Counted from the stretch's first letter, positions 17,637 to 26,761 are shown. The stretch is 60,583 nt of DNA from Sphaerochaeta sp. UBA5849 (GCA_002432715.1 DJGJ01000037.1:58947-119529), one strand, 5' to 3'. Numbers and translations are program-made. Notes: generated by a model not told the origin, from the letters alone.

Positions 17637-18474
17637 TGCCGTCCTCCTCAAACCATGCATACTCAGCCGGATCGTAGCTGATCCGGTAGAGATAGAGACC
17701 ACAGGCACCGGCTGTACAGCCGGCACGACTTCGGTCCAGTGAAGCGAGTATGTCGGCAAACTCCTCTCCAGTCAGGCCTTTCCGGGCAAACTCCATCATC
17801 GACCCCACCAGAGAGCGCACCATCCTGTACAAGAACGCATTGCCGCAGATGGTGTATGTCAAAAGCTGTTTGCCGTAACGGTCCGTCTCCACCTTCCAAT
17901 ACGACTCATAAATGTCCCGCCAGCGGGATGGACAGAGATCCCCGCTTGCAGTAAAGGTGGTGAAGTCATGCGTTCCCAGCAGGACTTGGGCATAGGAGCT
18001 CAGCAAGTCAAGCGGAGGAAACTGCTTCACCTTTGCCACCAACTGGTCGTCAAAGGCGGTCATGTCACATTCACGCTTGTAGTAGTAGCGGTACATCCGC
18101 GCCATGGTTGTATAGCGGGCATGAAAGGTTCCATCGACTTCGCTGGAGTCGAGAATCCTGATGTCGGCGGGAAGCAGCCGGTTGAGCGCAAGGGCGAACT
18201 TCTGTGCCTTCACCCGGGTGTTGGCAATGTCCATATGACAGACTTGCGCCAAGGCATGCACCCCGCTGTCCGTTCTACCGCTGCCGACCACCTGAACATC
18301 CTCATCGATCATCTGCTTGACCGCTTGCTCGATGATTTCGGCGACAGCTTTTGCATTGGCTTGCTTTTGCCAACCACTGTAGTGGCTGCCGTGGTAGGAG
18401 ACAGTCATCCGAATTCTTCTAAGCCCCGGCCCCAGAGGCTCCAGATCAGGCCGTTTCCAATCAGAGCGAGCCAT
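17629..18474 (-). CDS. truA: tRNA pseudouridine(38-40) synthase
   Basis: A 281-aa enzyme that isomerises uridines 38-40 of the tRNA anticodon arm. GSGRTDSGVHALAQV holds the catalytic Asp, and FLYRMVRSLVGSM is the conserved C-terminal motif. AAGGAGG before the ATG at 18474 fixes the start. It overlaps acpS upstream by 14 nt and udg downstream by 8 nt, so it lies within the cdaA operon and is probably translationally coupled. Confidence 0.93.
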   Translation of the reverse strand: MARSDWKRPDLEPLGPGLRRIRMTVSYHGSHYSGWQKQANAKAVAEIIEQAVKQMIDEDVQVVGSGRTDSGVHALAQVCHMDIANTRVKAQKFALALNRLLPADIRILDSSEVDGTFHARYTTMARMYRYYYKRECDMTAFDDQLVAKVKQFPPLDLLSSYAQVLLGTHDFTTFTASGDLCPSRWRDIYESYWKVETDRYGKQLLTYTICGNAFLYRMVRSLVGSMMEFARKGLTGEEFADILASLDRSRAGCTAGACGLYLYRISYDPAEYAWFEEDGNE

Positions 18475-18838
18475 CACAACCTCCTTGAAGCAAGACCACA
18501 GCCACTGAAACCGGCTGGTCATGACTGATGGATAGCATGGCCGTCCGGGAGCCTACCAATATCCGGGCTCTTCCTGCAAAGCAAAGTTTGGGACTGCCGT
18601 CAGATTGCTTCTCCACCCAGATTTCCTGCAAGCTTATCCCTTTCAATCCGGTGCCCAAAGCTTTGCCCAGGGCTTCCTTGGCGGCAAATCGACCAGCAAG
18701 GAACTCGCTTTGCACCTCCAAGGCAAGAGCGGATGCATCTTCCAGCTCCCGCGGATGGAACAACCGTTGCTTTACTGCTTCAGAGAGTCTGCCGATCCGG
18801 TCAATATTCACCACGTCGATGCCGATGCCCTCAATCAT
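18461..18838 (-). CDS. acpS: holo-[acyl-carrier-protein] synthase
   Basis: A 125-aa phosphopantetheinyl transferase that activates acyl carrier protein for fatty-acid synthesis. It has the Mg-binding GIGIDVVNIDRI at the N-terminus and RFAAKEALGKALGTG near residues 45-59. Length and motifs are normal for AcpS. The ATG at 18838 follows GGGAGCGGACCTG and lies inside the cdaR end (8-nt overlap). Placement of acpS after cdaAR is seen in several bacteria. Confidence 0.93.
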   Translation of the reverse strand: MIEGIGIDVVNIDRIGRLSEAVKQRLFHPRELEDASALALEVQSEFLAGRFAAKEALGKALGTGLKGISLQEIWVEKQSDGSPKLCFAGRARILVGSRTAMLSISHDQPVSVAVVLLQGGCDGSL

Positions 18839-19241
18839 CAGGTCCGCTCCCCGCTGTGAAGAGAATCCTGAATTGGGTGGGATTGGCCGACAAGGCGATA
18901 TCGGCACTGTCAAAGACCTGCTCATCGTAGACAAGAATCACCGGAGCTGTGGCAATACCCTCCTGCTTGACGGCAGAGAAGTCCACACTTGCCTGGATGG
19001 AATTCGGATTGATGAGGTAGATGACATCCTCATTCCCCCTGATGCTGACCTCGACCGAAGCAGGCACAAGGCTCTCGGCCTCGTATCGGTCAGGCAGCAA
19101 GACTTCCAGGGGAATGGTTACCACCCGTGCTCCCAAGGTGGTGTATTGGATGAAGGCATAGACCAGCAAGGCAAAGACCAAGGACAAGACCTTGGCCGGC
19201 CAGTTGTAGATGAATGCTTGCAGGTGTTTATTCAGTTTCAT
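18831..19241 (-). CDS. cdaR: YbbR-like CdaA regulator
   Basis: A 136-aa protein with one N-terminal membrane anchor (about residues 15-33) and an extracytoplasmic region matching one YbbR beta-domain. In other bacteria CdaR binds and modulates the diadenylate cyclase CdaA; most Firmicute versions have several YbbR repeats, so this single-domain form is minimal. The ATG is inside the cdaA gene (14-nt overlap), which supports coupled synthesis of the pair. Confidence 0.82.
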   Translation of the reverse strand: MKLNKHLQAFIYNWPAKVLSLVFALLVYAFIQYTTLGARVVTIPLEVLLPDRYEAESLVPASVEVSIRGNEDVIYLINPNSIQASVDFSAVKQEGIATAPVILVYDEQVFDSADIALSANPTQFRILFTAGSGPDD

Positions 19242-20049
19242 CACTGTTTGCCTCCTGCAATAGTTCTTCGGGCGTGATGTCGTTGTAACTGAACAAGGCA
19301 AGCAGCATTCGCTTGATCGTCCCTGTTTCCAAGTCATAGTAGAGGTTGGCGTTGTACGTCATGCTTATCGCCCCGGTCTCCTCGCTGACGATGAGCACAA
19401 CGGCATCAGACTCCTCGGCCAATCCCAACGCCGCCCGATGGCGGGTTCCGAAACTCTTCTTGATATCGGTCTGCTCGCTGAGGGGGAGGTAGCATCCGGC
19501 GGCGACGATGCGCCCGCCTTGGATAACCATCGCCCCATCGTGCAGCGGAGTATCATGGTCGAACACCGTAAGGATCAGGCTGGTGGAAAGGTCGGCGTTG
19601 AGCCGGGTCCCACTATCGATGATGTTCTTGATCCCAAGGCGGCGGGGGAATACGATCAAGGCGCCCCTGCGCTTGTTCACCAGCACGGTGCAGGCGTTGA
19701 GGATGGAGTCGATCTGATCCGAACTCGTAGTCTGCGTCCCGATCCTGAAGAGCCTGGAACGGCCGCTCCAAAGCTGGGTGAACGACCTCCTCAGTTCCGG
19801 CTGATAGACGATGCAGATGAAAATGGTTGCGGGAACCGAGATATAGCGGAAGAACCAGAGCAGTACATCCAATTTTAGGATGTAGCTGATGGCGAAGGCG
19901 GAGAACAGGACAACCACCACCTTGACCATCTGTTGTGCCTTGGTCTGGGCTATGGTCTCATAGAACCGATAGAACAACCATGCAAGAACCCCCACCTGTA
20001 AGGCGGGGCGTATGAATGACAACACTCCTTGCATTGCATCAAGAACCAT
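19228..20049 (-). CDS. cdaA: diadenylate cyclase CdaA
   Basis: A 273-aa membrane enzyme that condenses two ATP to c-di-AMP. Three hydrophobic segments occupy about residues 10-80. The DAC domain follows, with the active-site motifs LHDGAMVIQGG (DGA) and GTRHRAALG (RHR) and the SEETG strand, all intact. AGGAG lies before the ATG at 20049, which is 9 nt past the glpK stop, so glpK and cdaA may share a message. c-di-AMP typically governs potassium and osmotic balance. Confidence 0.93.
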   Translation of the reverse strand: MVLDAMQGVLSFIRPALQVGVLAWLFYRFYETIAQTKAQQMVKVVVVLFSAFAISYILKLDVLLWFFRYISVPATIFICIVYQPELRRSFTQLWSGRSRLFRIGTQTTSSDQIDSILNACTVLVNKRRGALIVFPRRLGIKNIIDSGTRLNADLSTSLILTVFDHDTPLHDGAMVIQGGRIVAAGCYLPLSEQTDIKKSFGTRHRAALGLAEESDAVVLIVSEETGAISMTYNANLYYDLETGTIKRMLLALFSYNDITPEELLQEANSDETE

Positions 20050-20058
20050 CAGGAACTC

Positions 20059-21573
20059 CTACTGTTCATCCTCTTGGGTACCCACCCAATCCAGGGTGCG
20101 GTTCACTGCTTTTTTCCAGAACCGAATTTTCTCACATCGCACCTCATCGCTCATCTTGGGTTCCCAGCGTCGATCTTCCTTCCAATAGGAAGCCAGTTCG
20201 TCGAGATCCTTCCATACCCCCACCGACAGGCCGGCCGCATAGGCGGCGCCCAAAGCGGTGGTTTCCACAACCAACGGACGGATGACGGGGATGCCCAACA
20301 AGTCGGCTTGGAACTCCATGAGCGGTTTGCTGTTGGTAAGTCCTCCATCGACCTTCAATGTGGTCATCTCGATGCCGCTGTCCTTCTCCATTCCCTTGAA
20401 AATATCATGGGCTTGGAAGGCTGTTGCCTCAAGGATGGCCCTGGCGAGGTGGGCACGGGTGACATACCCGGTAAGGCCGGCGATGACCCCGCGGGCATCC
20501 GATCTCCAGTACGGGGCGAAAAGCCCGCTGAAAGCAGGAACAATGTACACTCCGCCGCAGTCTGGCACAGAGGAGGCCAGTTTGTCCAGTTCCTGTGGAG
20601 TCTCCACAATCTTGAGGTTGTCGCGGGCCCACTGGACCAGAGAACCGGCTACCGCAATGGAGCCCTCCAAGGCGTACATGGGAGGCTCGTTTCCCAGCTG
20701 GTAGGCGACGGTGGTCAAGAGTCCCTGTGCACTGGTGACCAACTTGCGCCCGGTGTTCACCAAAAGGAAACAGCCGGTGCCATACGTACTTTTTCCCAGT
20801 CCTTCGGTGAAGCATGCCTGACCGAACAAGGCTGCTTGCTGGTCGCCGAGAATGCCGCAGACAGGCACTTCACTGCGCAAGGGCCCGCTGGGGGTCGTCA
20901 TGGCGTACACCATACCCGAGGATGGCACGATGGTCGGGAGTGCTTTCTTGGGAATGTTGAAAAGCTCGAGCAGATCATCATCCCACCGGCAGCTTTCAAT
21001 GTTCATCAAAAGATAGCGTGAGGCGTTGGAGACATCGGTGACCAGAGCCTTCCCTCCGGTCAGATTCCACGTAAGCCAGGTGTCGATGGTACCAAAGACC
21101 ACATTCCCCTTCTCAGCCTCATCACGAAGGCCCTCAACATGGTCCAAAAGCCAGGCGATCTTGGACGCGGCAAAATACGGGCTGAAAAGCAATCCGCTTT
21201 TTTTCTGGAGGAAGGAGGCATCGACCTGCCCTTTCAGCCGTTCAATGAGATCGGCTCCCCGCAAATCCTGCCAGACGATTGCATTGTGCCATACTTTTCC
21301 GGTTTTCGGATTCCATGCAAGAATCGTCTCCCTCTGGTTGGTGATGCCGATGCCGGCGATGTCACTACCTTTGAGGTTGGCAGCCTTCAGAGCCTTGCTG
21401 ATGCACTCCGAGCTGTTGTCCCAGATTTCCCAAGGGTCGTGTTCAACCCAACCGGGCTGGGGGTAAATCTGCTGGTGTTCCAGCTGATGAGATGAAACGA
21501 GACTTCCTTCCTGATCAAACACAATAAAACGGGTACTGGTCGTTCCCTGGTCCAAAGCTCCAACGTATTTCAC
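20059..21573 (-). CDS. glpK: glycerol kinase
   Basis: A 504-aa FGGY-family kinase that phosphorylates glycerol to sn-glycerol 3-phosphate. The N-terminal phosphate loop LDQGTTSTRFIVFD, TNQRET and DTWLTWNLTGG are canonical, and the length matches E. coli GlpK (about 500). The GTG start at 21573 is set by AGGAGG 6 nt upstream. No glpF or glpD is next to it; a glycerophosphodiesterase gene lies about 6 kb away and could feed the same pathway. It is the first gene of the run that continues into cdaA. Confidence 0.95.
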   Translation of the reverse strand: MKYVGALDQGTTSTRFIVFDQEGSLVSSHQLEHQQIYPQPGWVEHDPWEIWDNSSECISKALKAANLKGSDIAGIGITNQRETILAWNPKTGKVWHNAIVWQDLRGADLIERLKGQVDASFLQKKSGLLFSPYFAASKIAWLLDHVEGLRDEAEKGNVVFGTIDTWLTWNLTGGKALVTDVSNASRYLLMNIESCRWDDDLLELFNIPKKALPTIVPSSGMVYAMTTPSGPLRSEVPVCGILGDQQAALFGQACFTEGLGKSTYGTGCFLLVNTGRKLVTSAQGLLTTVAYQLGNEPPMYALEGSIAVAGSLVQWARDNLKIVETPQELDKLASSVPDCGGVYIVPAFSGLFAPYWRSDARGVIAGLTGYVTRAHLARAILEATAFQAHDIFKGMEKDSGIEMTTLKVDGGLTNSKPLMEFQADLLGIPVIRPLVVETTALGAAYAAGLSVGVWKDLDELASYWKEDRRWEPKMSDEVRCEKIRFWKKAVNRTLDWVGTQEDEQ

Positions 21574-21594
21574 ACAAATCCTCCTCTTTAGGCC

Positions 21595-21623
21595 AGTATA
21601 GCTTCTCACCTTTCTTTTTGAAA
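21595..21623 (-). promoter_or_regulatory. promoter of glpK
   Basis: TTTCAA (21623-21618) and TATACT (21600-21595) lie 17 bp apart on the minus strand, leaving a leader of about 15 nt with the AGGAGG site. The -35 is a weak match. Confidence 0.5.
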
Positions 21624-21677
21624 GGCAAAAAGAGCAAAAGGAGCCGGAGTTTTACCTACCGTTGAGGCCTCCGTCCA

Positions 21678-21686
21678 TGGTATACT
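21678..21686 (+). promoter_or_regulatory. extended -10 promoter of the DRTGG operon
   Basis: TGGTATACT is a strong extended -10 (TGN plus TATACT at 21681-21686). The ATG at 21694 is 7 nt after the -10, so the RNA would start at or next to the start codon. No -35 or ribosome binding site is convincing. Confidence 0.6.
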
Positions 21687-21693
21687 CTCACCT

Positions 21694-22038
21694 ATGAAAC
21701 TCAAAGATATTTTAGCATGTGTGGATGGGAAACTTGTCTGCGGAGAGTCCCATCTGGAAGATGAAGTGACGAGAGGCTTCGCCAGCGACCTCATGAGCGA
21801 TGTCCTGACCATTTTGGAGGATGACATCATCCTCATCACCGGCTTGTCCAACAACCAAGCCATCAGAACTGCGGAGATGAGCGACATCAGCAACATCCTC
21901 CTGGTCCGCAACAAGAAACCGAGCCAGAGCATGATCGATATGGCAAATGAGCTGAACATCTCCCTCTCCTACACTGCCTATTCCCTCTTCAAGGCCAGCG
22001 CACTGCTCTATCAACAAGGGTTGAAGCCGGTATATTAG
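21694..22038 (+). CDS. DRTGG-domain protein
   Basis: A 114-aa single-domain protein like the DRTGG domain (GFASDLMSDVL, then ITGLSNNQAIRTAEMSDISNILL, in which each short block is typical). DRTGG domains are presumed ligand-sensing modules, also found in phosphotransacetylase-like proteins. Stand-alone copies are repeatedly encoded beside [FeFe]-hydrogenase genes and their associated ATPases in thermotogae, clostridia and spirochaetes. The next gene begins 1 nt past its stop. The exact ligand is unknown. Confidence 0.8.
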   Translation: MKLKDILACVDGKLVCGESHLEDEVTRGFASDLMSDVLTILEDDIILITGLSNNQAIRTAEMSDISNILLVRNKKPSQSMIDMANELNISLSYTAYSLFKASALLYQQGLKPVY

Positions 22039-22039
22039 G

Positions 22040-22462
22040 ATGCATCAAGAGTACCTCGTACCAGCTCAGGACTTCTCGGTGGCAGGGGTTGCCGCAAGCA
22101 ATCTCAAACGGCTGCTCAAGCAGCTGAACATCCCCCCCCTGACGATCAAGCGCATCATAGTCGCGGTCTTCGAGGCTGAAGTCAACGTCATTGCACACTC
22201 CTACGGAGGCAGGATTCTCTGCGACTTCGAGGAAGATACAATCCAAGTCCAGGTCATCGATACAGGCCCCGGCATCCCTGACCTGGACCTGGCAATAACC
22301 GAGGGGTGGTCCACTGCAACCGAAGAAGTACGCGAACTGGGATACGGGGCTGGCATGGGACTGCCGAACATCCAAAAAAGCTGTGACAAGCTCTCCATCT
22401 ATACGAAAGCCGGCGACCATACCCATCTGACCATGCTCTTCAATCTCAAGGAGGATGTATGA
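22040..22462 (+). CDS. anti-sigma-type GHKL ATPase
   Basis: A 140-aa stand-alone histidine-kinase-like ATPase domain. The N box reads EAEVNVIAHSYGG, the G1 box DTGPGIPD and the G2 box GAGMGLPNI. There is no dimerisation or phosphoacceptor domain, as in anti-sigma/RsbW-like proteins. It starts 1 nt after the DRTGG gene stop and overlaps the iron-sulfur gene by 4 nt (ATGA). In this context it is inferred to relay the state of the neighbouring Fe-S protein or the DRTGG protein; its partner is not known. Confidence 0.85.
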   Translation: MHQEYLVPAQDFSVAGVAASNLKRLLKQLNIPPLTIKRIIVAVFEAEVNVIAHSYGGRILCDFEEDTIQVQVIDTGPGIPDLDLAITEGWSTATEEVRELGYGAGMGLPNIQKSCDKLSIYTKAGDHTHLTMLFNLKEDV

Positions 22463-23796
22463 GCACCCAGCTTTTCCATCACGCCCTCTACATCGTCGAA
22501 CATGCCTGCAAGGGGTGCACCCATTGCATGAAGCGCTGCCCGACCCAGGCCATCCGCATCGCCAAGGGCAAAGCCCGGATCGACAATGACTTGTGCATTG
22601 AATGCGGCCAGTGCATGGCTGTCTGTCCGAACAACGCCATCGCCATCGAGCAGGACAGTCTTTCCCAGCTTGAAAGCTACACCACCCGCGTCGCCATTGT
22701 ACCGGCTGTTTTTTTTGCACAGTTCGACGATTCGGTGACTCTTGGTCAGATCATCACAACTCTATATGCGCTGGGTTTCACCCATCTCTACCTTGCCGAA
22801 ACCGGTGTGGATATTCTTACTGTTCTTGAAGCAAAGGACCAGAGTTCCTCTCTTCCCCTGATCAGCAATTTCTGTCCATCGGTCCAGCGCCTGATTCAAG
22901 TCAGGTTCCCCCTCTTGGTGGGCAATCTGAGCACCCTTCGCTCCCCTGCACAGGTGACGGCCATGTTCGCCCGCAGTGAACTGAAGACACTTGCCGATGG
23001 CCTGGGCGTCTTCTACTTCAGTCCCTGCGCTGCAAAAATCGCCCAGTTCAAGACCGAGGGATCGGAAGAACATCGTCTCTTCGACGGAATCATCAACTTC
23101 GATACCGCATACAACCTTGTTTGCGCATACCTTGCAAAGCACAAGGAAGCAGTACAGGAAGAAACCCGTGCTTTCAGCTTCCCCGTCTGCACCCGCAAAG
23201 CCTTACGGTGGAGCTTGGTCAAGGGACAGAGCTCGAATCACAGCGGACGCTGCCTGGCCGTCGACGAGATGCACAATGTCATTGAATTCTTGGAAATCCT
23301 GGAAGACCAGCAGGACACGAACCTGCAATTTTTGGAGCTTGATGCCTGTGCAGAGGGATGCGTCGGGGGAATCCTGACGGTCCGCAACCGATTTCTGGCC
23401 ACCGAACGGCTCAGGCACTGGTCCAGCACCGTCCCCAAGCAGTTGGACCAAAATTTGTGTGAACGCATCCTGAGGCATAAGAGTGCGTTCTACAAGAATC
23501 TCAATCTGGAACCGGCCGCCCCCCTTGAGGTACTCGGACTCGATACCGACCATGCAAAAGCATTGCAAAAACTCCGCAAGGCCGAGCGCATCCTCGCAGC
23601 CCTGCCCGGCATCGACTGCGGACTGTGCGGCAGCCCTTGCTGCAAAGCCTTGGCCGAGGATATTGCAAAAAGCCAGGCGAGCATCCGTCAATGCGTTGTG
23701 CTCAAACTCAAGTCGGCCAAGGACCTCAACAGCCTGGCCCGCATCTGGGGCGAACGATCTATAGCGGCAGACGGATTGAAGGACGATCAAGCATAG
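22459..23796 (+). CDS. [FeFe]-hydrogenase-like iron-sulfur sensor protein
   Basis: A 445-aa protein. Residues 14-57 carry two [4Fe-4S] ferredoxin motifs (CKGCTHCMKRCP and CIECGQCMAVCP). Residues about 70-310 resemble the hydrogenase large-subunit domain but with altered H-cluster loops: NFCPS (C139) for TSCCP, SPCAAK (C190) for MPCxxK, and ACAEGC (C297, C301) for MACxGGC. Near residue 390 a further Cys-rich GIDCGLCGSPCC motif (Fes-type) follows. The four cluster-ligand cysteines remain, but the proton-transfer Cys is Phe. I infer a sensory or maturation-independent paralogue rather than a working hydrogenase. It overlaps the convergent protease gene by 38 nt. Confidence 0.82.
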   Translation: MSTQLFHHALYIVEHACKGCTHCMKRCPTQAIRIAKGKARIDNDLCIECGQCMAVCPNNAIAIEQDSLSQLESYTTRVAIVPAVFFAQFDDSVTLGQIITTLYALGFTHLYLAETGVDILTVLEAKDQSSSLPLISNFCPSVQRLIQVRFPLLVGNLSTLRSPAQVTAMFARSELKTLADGLGVFYFSPCAAKIAQFKTEGSEEHRLFDGIINFDTAYNLVCAYLAKHKEAVQEETRAFSFPVCTRKALRWSLVKGQSSNHSGRCLAVDEMHNVIEFLEILEDQQDTNLQFLELDACAEGCVGGILTVRNRFLATERLRHWSSTVPKQLDQNLCERILRHKSAFYKNLNLEPAAPLEVLGLDTDHAKALQKLRKAERILAALPGIDCGLCGSPCCKALAEDIAKSQASIRQCVVLKLKSAKDLNSLARIWGERSIAADGLKDDQA

Positions 23797-26710
23797 GATG
23801 CTTCATCTTCTCAGCTTCCAGCAACTGGGAACCAGCCAACACCACATAGGAATCCTCCATCTCGGCCGACTGCAGCAACGCCTGGGCTCCCCTGTTGAGC
23901 TTGTCGCTGTCCATGCCCAGCAACTGCTCCCTGCGCATGAGCCTGAATTCATCGCTGATCTTGTAGAGCAGCCGCCGGAATGAAAGGATGGAGTCCTGGC
24001 CGGGTGAGAGCGGTTTGAGCTCGGAACCGACGGTGGAAATCAAGGCATTCTCAATGTGCTTGGCATCGACGGCTTCGGTTGCATATGTGGCGAGCACCCG
24101 CTTGAAGTCACTGAGCGAGCCGATGATCCGAGGATCGCGATAGGTGGAGAACACGAACACCTGCTCCATCACATCGGCAGTGGCCGACACCCCGTAGGCT
24201 CCTCCCTGACCGCGGATCACCTCCCACAGGTCGTTTCCGCTGAGAATCTGGCCGAGCAAGACTTGGGCCGCCTGTTCGATGCTGCCCCGTGCACTGGTTC
24301 TCAGGGCATAGGCTGCATAGCTGACCGTGGAGGGAAGCCGATAGAGCTGCACCTCGTGCACTTCACCCTTGCTGACTGCATCGTAGCTGCGTTTTTTGGC
24401 GATAACGGGGCCCTTGTCCTCGAACCCCAGAACAAAGCGATCAACGACCGGAATCAGGGACGGGACAGTCTGTTCATCACAGCTGAGGTGGGTGATCAGA
24501 CGATTGCGATTGTTCAGCTTCTGCTGCAGTGCGAGCATCTGTTCAGCCAATTGAGGCAGGTCGTCGTCGGTCAGGGCATCGAGGAAGAACCACTGGTGCA
24601 GACCGGAAAGCTGCTCGCCTTCGTACTGGACCGGGCTGAAGACGCTGGCCGCACACAGGGAGGCAAAACTGTGGGCGCTGTAGGTTATGCTGTCTGCAAA
24701 ATCGGTTTTATAGTTGTTCAGCACCTGCTTGATCTGCTTCAGGTCATCGACCTTGGCTTCAAACAGCAACCGCTGGATGAAATGCATCGCCTCTTCAAAA
24801 TCCTCAACCAGCATTTTGGCCCGGCAGAGCAGCACCAGAACATCCTCATCATTGCACGACGAGCCCATCTCGACAAAGAGGTTGAAATCGCCGGTCAGGT
24901 GCTTGAGCTTGGTGGCTACCTGTACATAGGAGAGCTCGCCCATACCGGTCATCTGCACCAGCCTTGTATAGAAGGGAAGCAACAGCAACTCACGCTCGGA
25001 GAAGTCGGCAATATCCAAGCTGATATCGGCATAGACGATCTGGTTGCAGAACTGCGGCCTGATGAAGAGGTCCCGCCCGCCTGCAAGCACATGATCATGG
25101 GTATTCGGCTTGATCGTGCCGGGCAGGTCGCTCAAACGCAGGTACGGTACAGTCGCCAACGCCTGGGGTGTATCACCCTCATTCTCAAATGCGGCAAACC
25201 GCTCATTCTGCAAGGCGATCTGCTTCATCCCCTTCTTTCCCAGCTCTTCCTTGACTTGCTGGGCGTATCGCGCGATTGAATCACTTTGGCGTTTTTGGTG
25301 CTCGGCATCCCCTTTTACCGTCACCAGGCACCGGTGGGGGTTGTCGATGAGATTGACCTGCATCCAATCCTCGAAATATCGGGGATTTTCCTCCAGCTTC
25401 CGCTCGAGCTCTTCCAGCAAGGGCGCCGACTGGATGGTGGCGCTGGGGCCGAGGTCGAAGATCCAACCACGAAGACTCCGGTTCAACGCCCTCAGCCCAT
25501 TGGGCATGCCCCCGGGAATCTCCAGCTGCTTGAAGCGCGCACGCTTCAGGCTGGAGGCGACCAATTCGCTGTCCAAGCCTTGCTTGATGATGTCCGCCAG
25601 TGAGTTGAGGATGCAAGCTCTTGCCTGCTCTGCCTTCTGTGCATCGATTCCTTTGAAACCGACCATAAACGGCATCTGCCTGAAGTCGGCGCTCATCCCG
25701 CTTTCTGGAGAGATATCCAATCCAAGCCCGCTGTCAAGCAGCGCCTTGTACAGCGGTGCAGCCGGATTTCCCAGAAGAATGTCCACCAGGGTTGAAAGGG
25801 TGATCAAAGCCAAGGAATCGGTCACCTCGCCGGTGGCCCAGCAGAGGACAACCGAGGAACTCTCCTTGGTCTGCCCCTCCTCCATCGGACTGGTGAAGGT
25901 GACACTGCGCTCCTGCTTCCAGCCTTTGGCCAGCTTGCAGGTGCTGTTCACCCGAAGCGAACCGCGGGTCTTCAAATACTCCTGATCGAGGTAGGCCAGC
26001 TTCTCTCCCACCGGCAGGTTTCCAAATAGAAACAGCTTGCAGTTGGAGGGATGGTAGAATTGGCTGTAGAAAGAGAGAAACTGTTGATAATCGAGGCGGA
26101 CGATCTGTTCGGGATTCCCCCCCGATTCAAAGGCGTAGGGAGTATCGGGAAACAGGGAACGAACACTGCTCTTGCCGACAATCGAGTCATGGTCGGAGCT
26201 GTCTCCGAGCATTTCGTTGTAGACAACCCCTTCAAAGTGAAGGTTCTCACCGTCGGTGACCAGGCGCACCCCTTCCTGCCAGAAAGTCTCCTCTCTCAGA
26301 AGCGGGGCGAATACTGCATCGGTGTACACACTGAAGAGGTTGTCAAAGTCCTTCTTCAGCGGGCTGGCCGCTGGATACAGGGTCTTGTCCGGGTAGGTCA
26401 TGGCATTCATGAAGGTGTTGGTGCTGCCCTTGAGCAACGTCATGAACGGATCGCGCACCGGGTAACGCGCCGAGCCGGCAAGCACGCAGTGCTCCAGAAT
26501 GTGGGCGATTCCGCAGTCGTTGCCTGGCAGCGTCTTGAACACGTAGCTGAAAAAGAGCTCGCTGTCCTCATTGACCACCTGGAACACTTCCATACCGGTT
26601 TCAATATGTCGAAACAAGTACCCGACGCCCTTGTACTCAGGCAGGGTGGAAATCTCTACCAACTGAAACCCGGATACCTCATCGCCAAGGGCCCATTGCC
26701 GTTCGCTCAT
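23759..26710 (-). CDS. M16C metalloprotease (presequence protease-like)
   Basis: A 983-aa insulinase-family zinc peptidase. The inverted zinc motif HILEH is at residues 70-74, with a downstream glutamate in VVYNEMLGD. The length and the four-domain organisation fit the M16C branch (PreP, Cym1 and bacterial relatives), which digest short unstructured peptides inside a closing chamber. No signal peptide is seen, so a cytosolic role is likely. The ATG at 26710 follows GAGGAGCGATACAGG. The last 38 nt overlap the convergent iron-sulfur gene. Confidence 0.9.
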   Translation of the reverse strand: MSERQWALGDEVSGFQLVEISTLPEYKGVGYLFRHIETGMEVFQVVNEDSELFFSYVFKTLPGNDCGIAHILEHCVLAGSARYPVRDPFMTLLKGSTNTFMNAMTYPDKTLYPAASPLKKDFDNLFSVYTDAVFAPLLREETFWQEGVRLVTDGENLHFEGVVYNEMLGDSSDHDSIVGKSSVRSLFPDTPYAFESGGNPEQIVRLDYQQFLSFYSQFYHPSNCKLFLFGNLPVGEKLAYLDQEYLKTRGSLRVNSTCKLAKGWKQERSVTFTSPMEEGQTKESSSVVLCWATGEVTDSLALITLSTLVDILLGNPAAPLYKALLDSGLGLDISPESGMSADFRQMPFMVGFKGIDAQKAEQARACILNSLADIIKQGLDSELVASSLKRARFKQLEIPGGMPNGLRALNRSLRGWIFDLGPSATIQSAPLLEELERKLEENPRYFEDWMQVNLIDNPHRCLVTVKGDAEHQKRQSDSIARYAQQVKEELGKKGMKQIALQNERFAAFENEGDTPQALATVPYLRLSDLPGTIKPNTHDHVLAGGRDLFIRPQFCNQIVYADISLDIADFSERELLLLPFYTRLVQMTGMGELSYVQVATKLKHLTGDFNLFVEMGSSCNDEDVLVLLCRAKMLVEDFEEAMHFIQRLLFEAKVDDLKQIKQVLNNYKTDFADSITYSAHSFASLCAASVFSPVQYEGEQLSGLHQWFFLDALTDDDLPQLAEQMLALQQKLNNRNRLITHLSCDEQTVPSLIPVVDRFVLGFEDKGPVIAKKRSYDAVSKGEVHEVQLYRLPSTVSYAAYALRTSARGSIEQAAQVLLGQILSGNDLWEVIRGQGGAYGVSATADVMEQVFVFSTYRDPRIIGSLSDFKRVLATYATEAVDAKHIENALISTVGSELKPLSPGQDSILSFRRLLYKISDEFRLMRREQLLGMDSDKLNRGAQALLQSAEMEDSYVVLAGSQLLEAEKMKHPMLDRPSIRLPL

Positions 26711-26761
26711 CCTGTATCGCTCCTCTCTCTGTAAGGAGGACACTACCATGAGTTCAGATGA

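Noticed and set aside
22459..23796. A second working [FeFe] hydrogenase
   Set aside because: The catalytic loops are altered (Phe for the proton-transfer Cys and a lost Glu), so it is described as a sensor-like paralogue.
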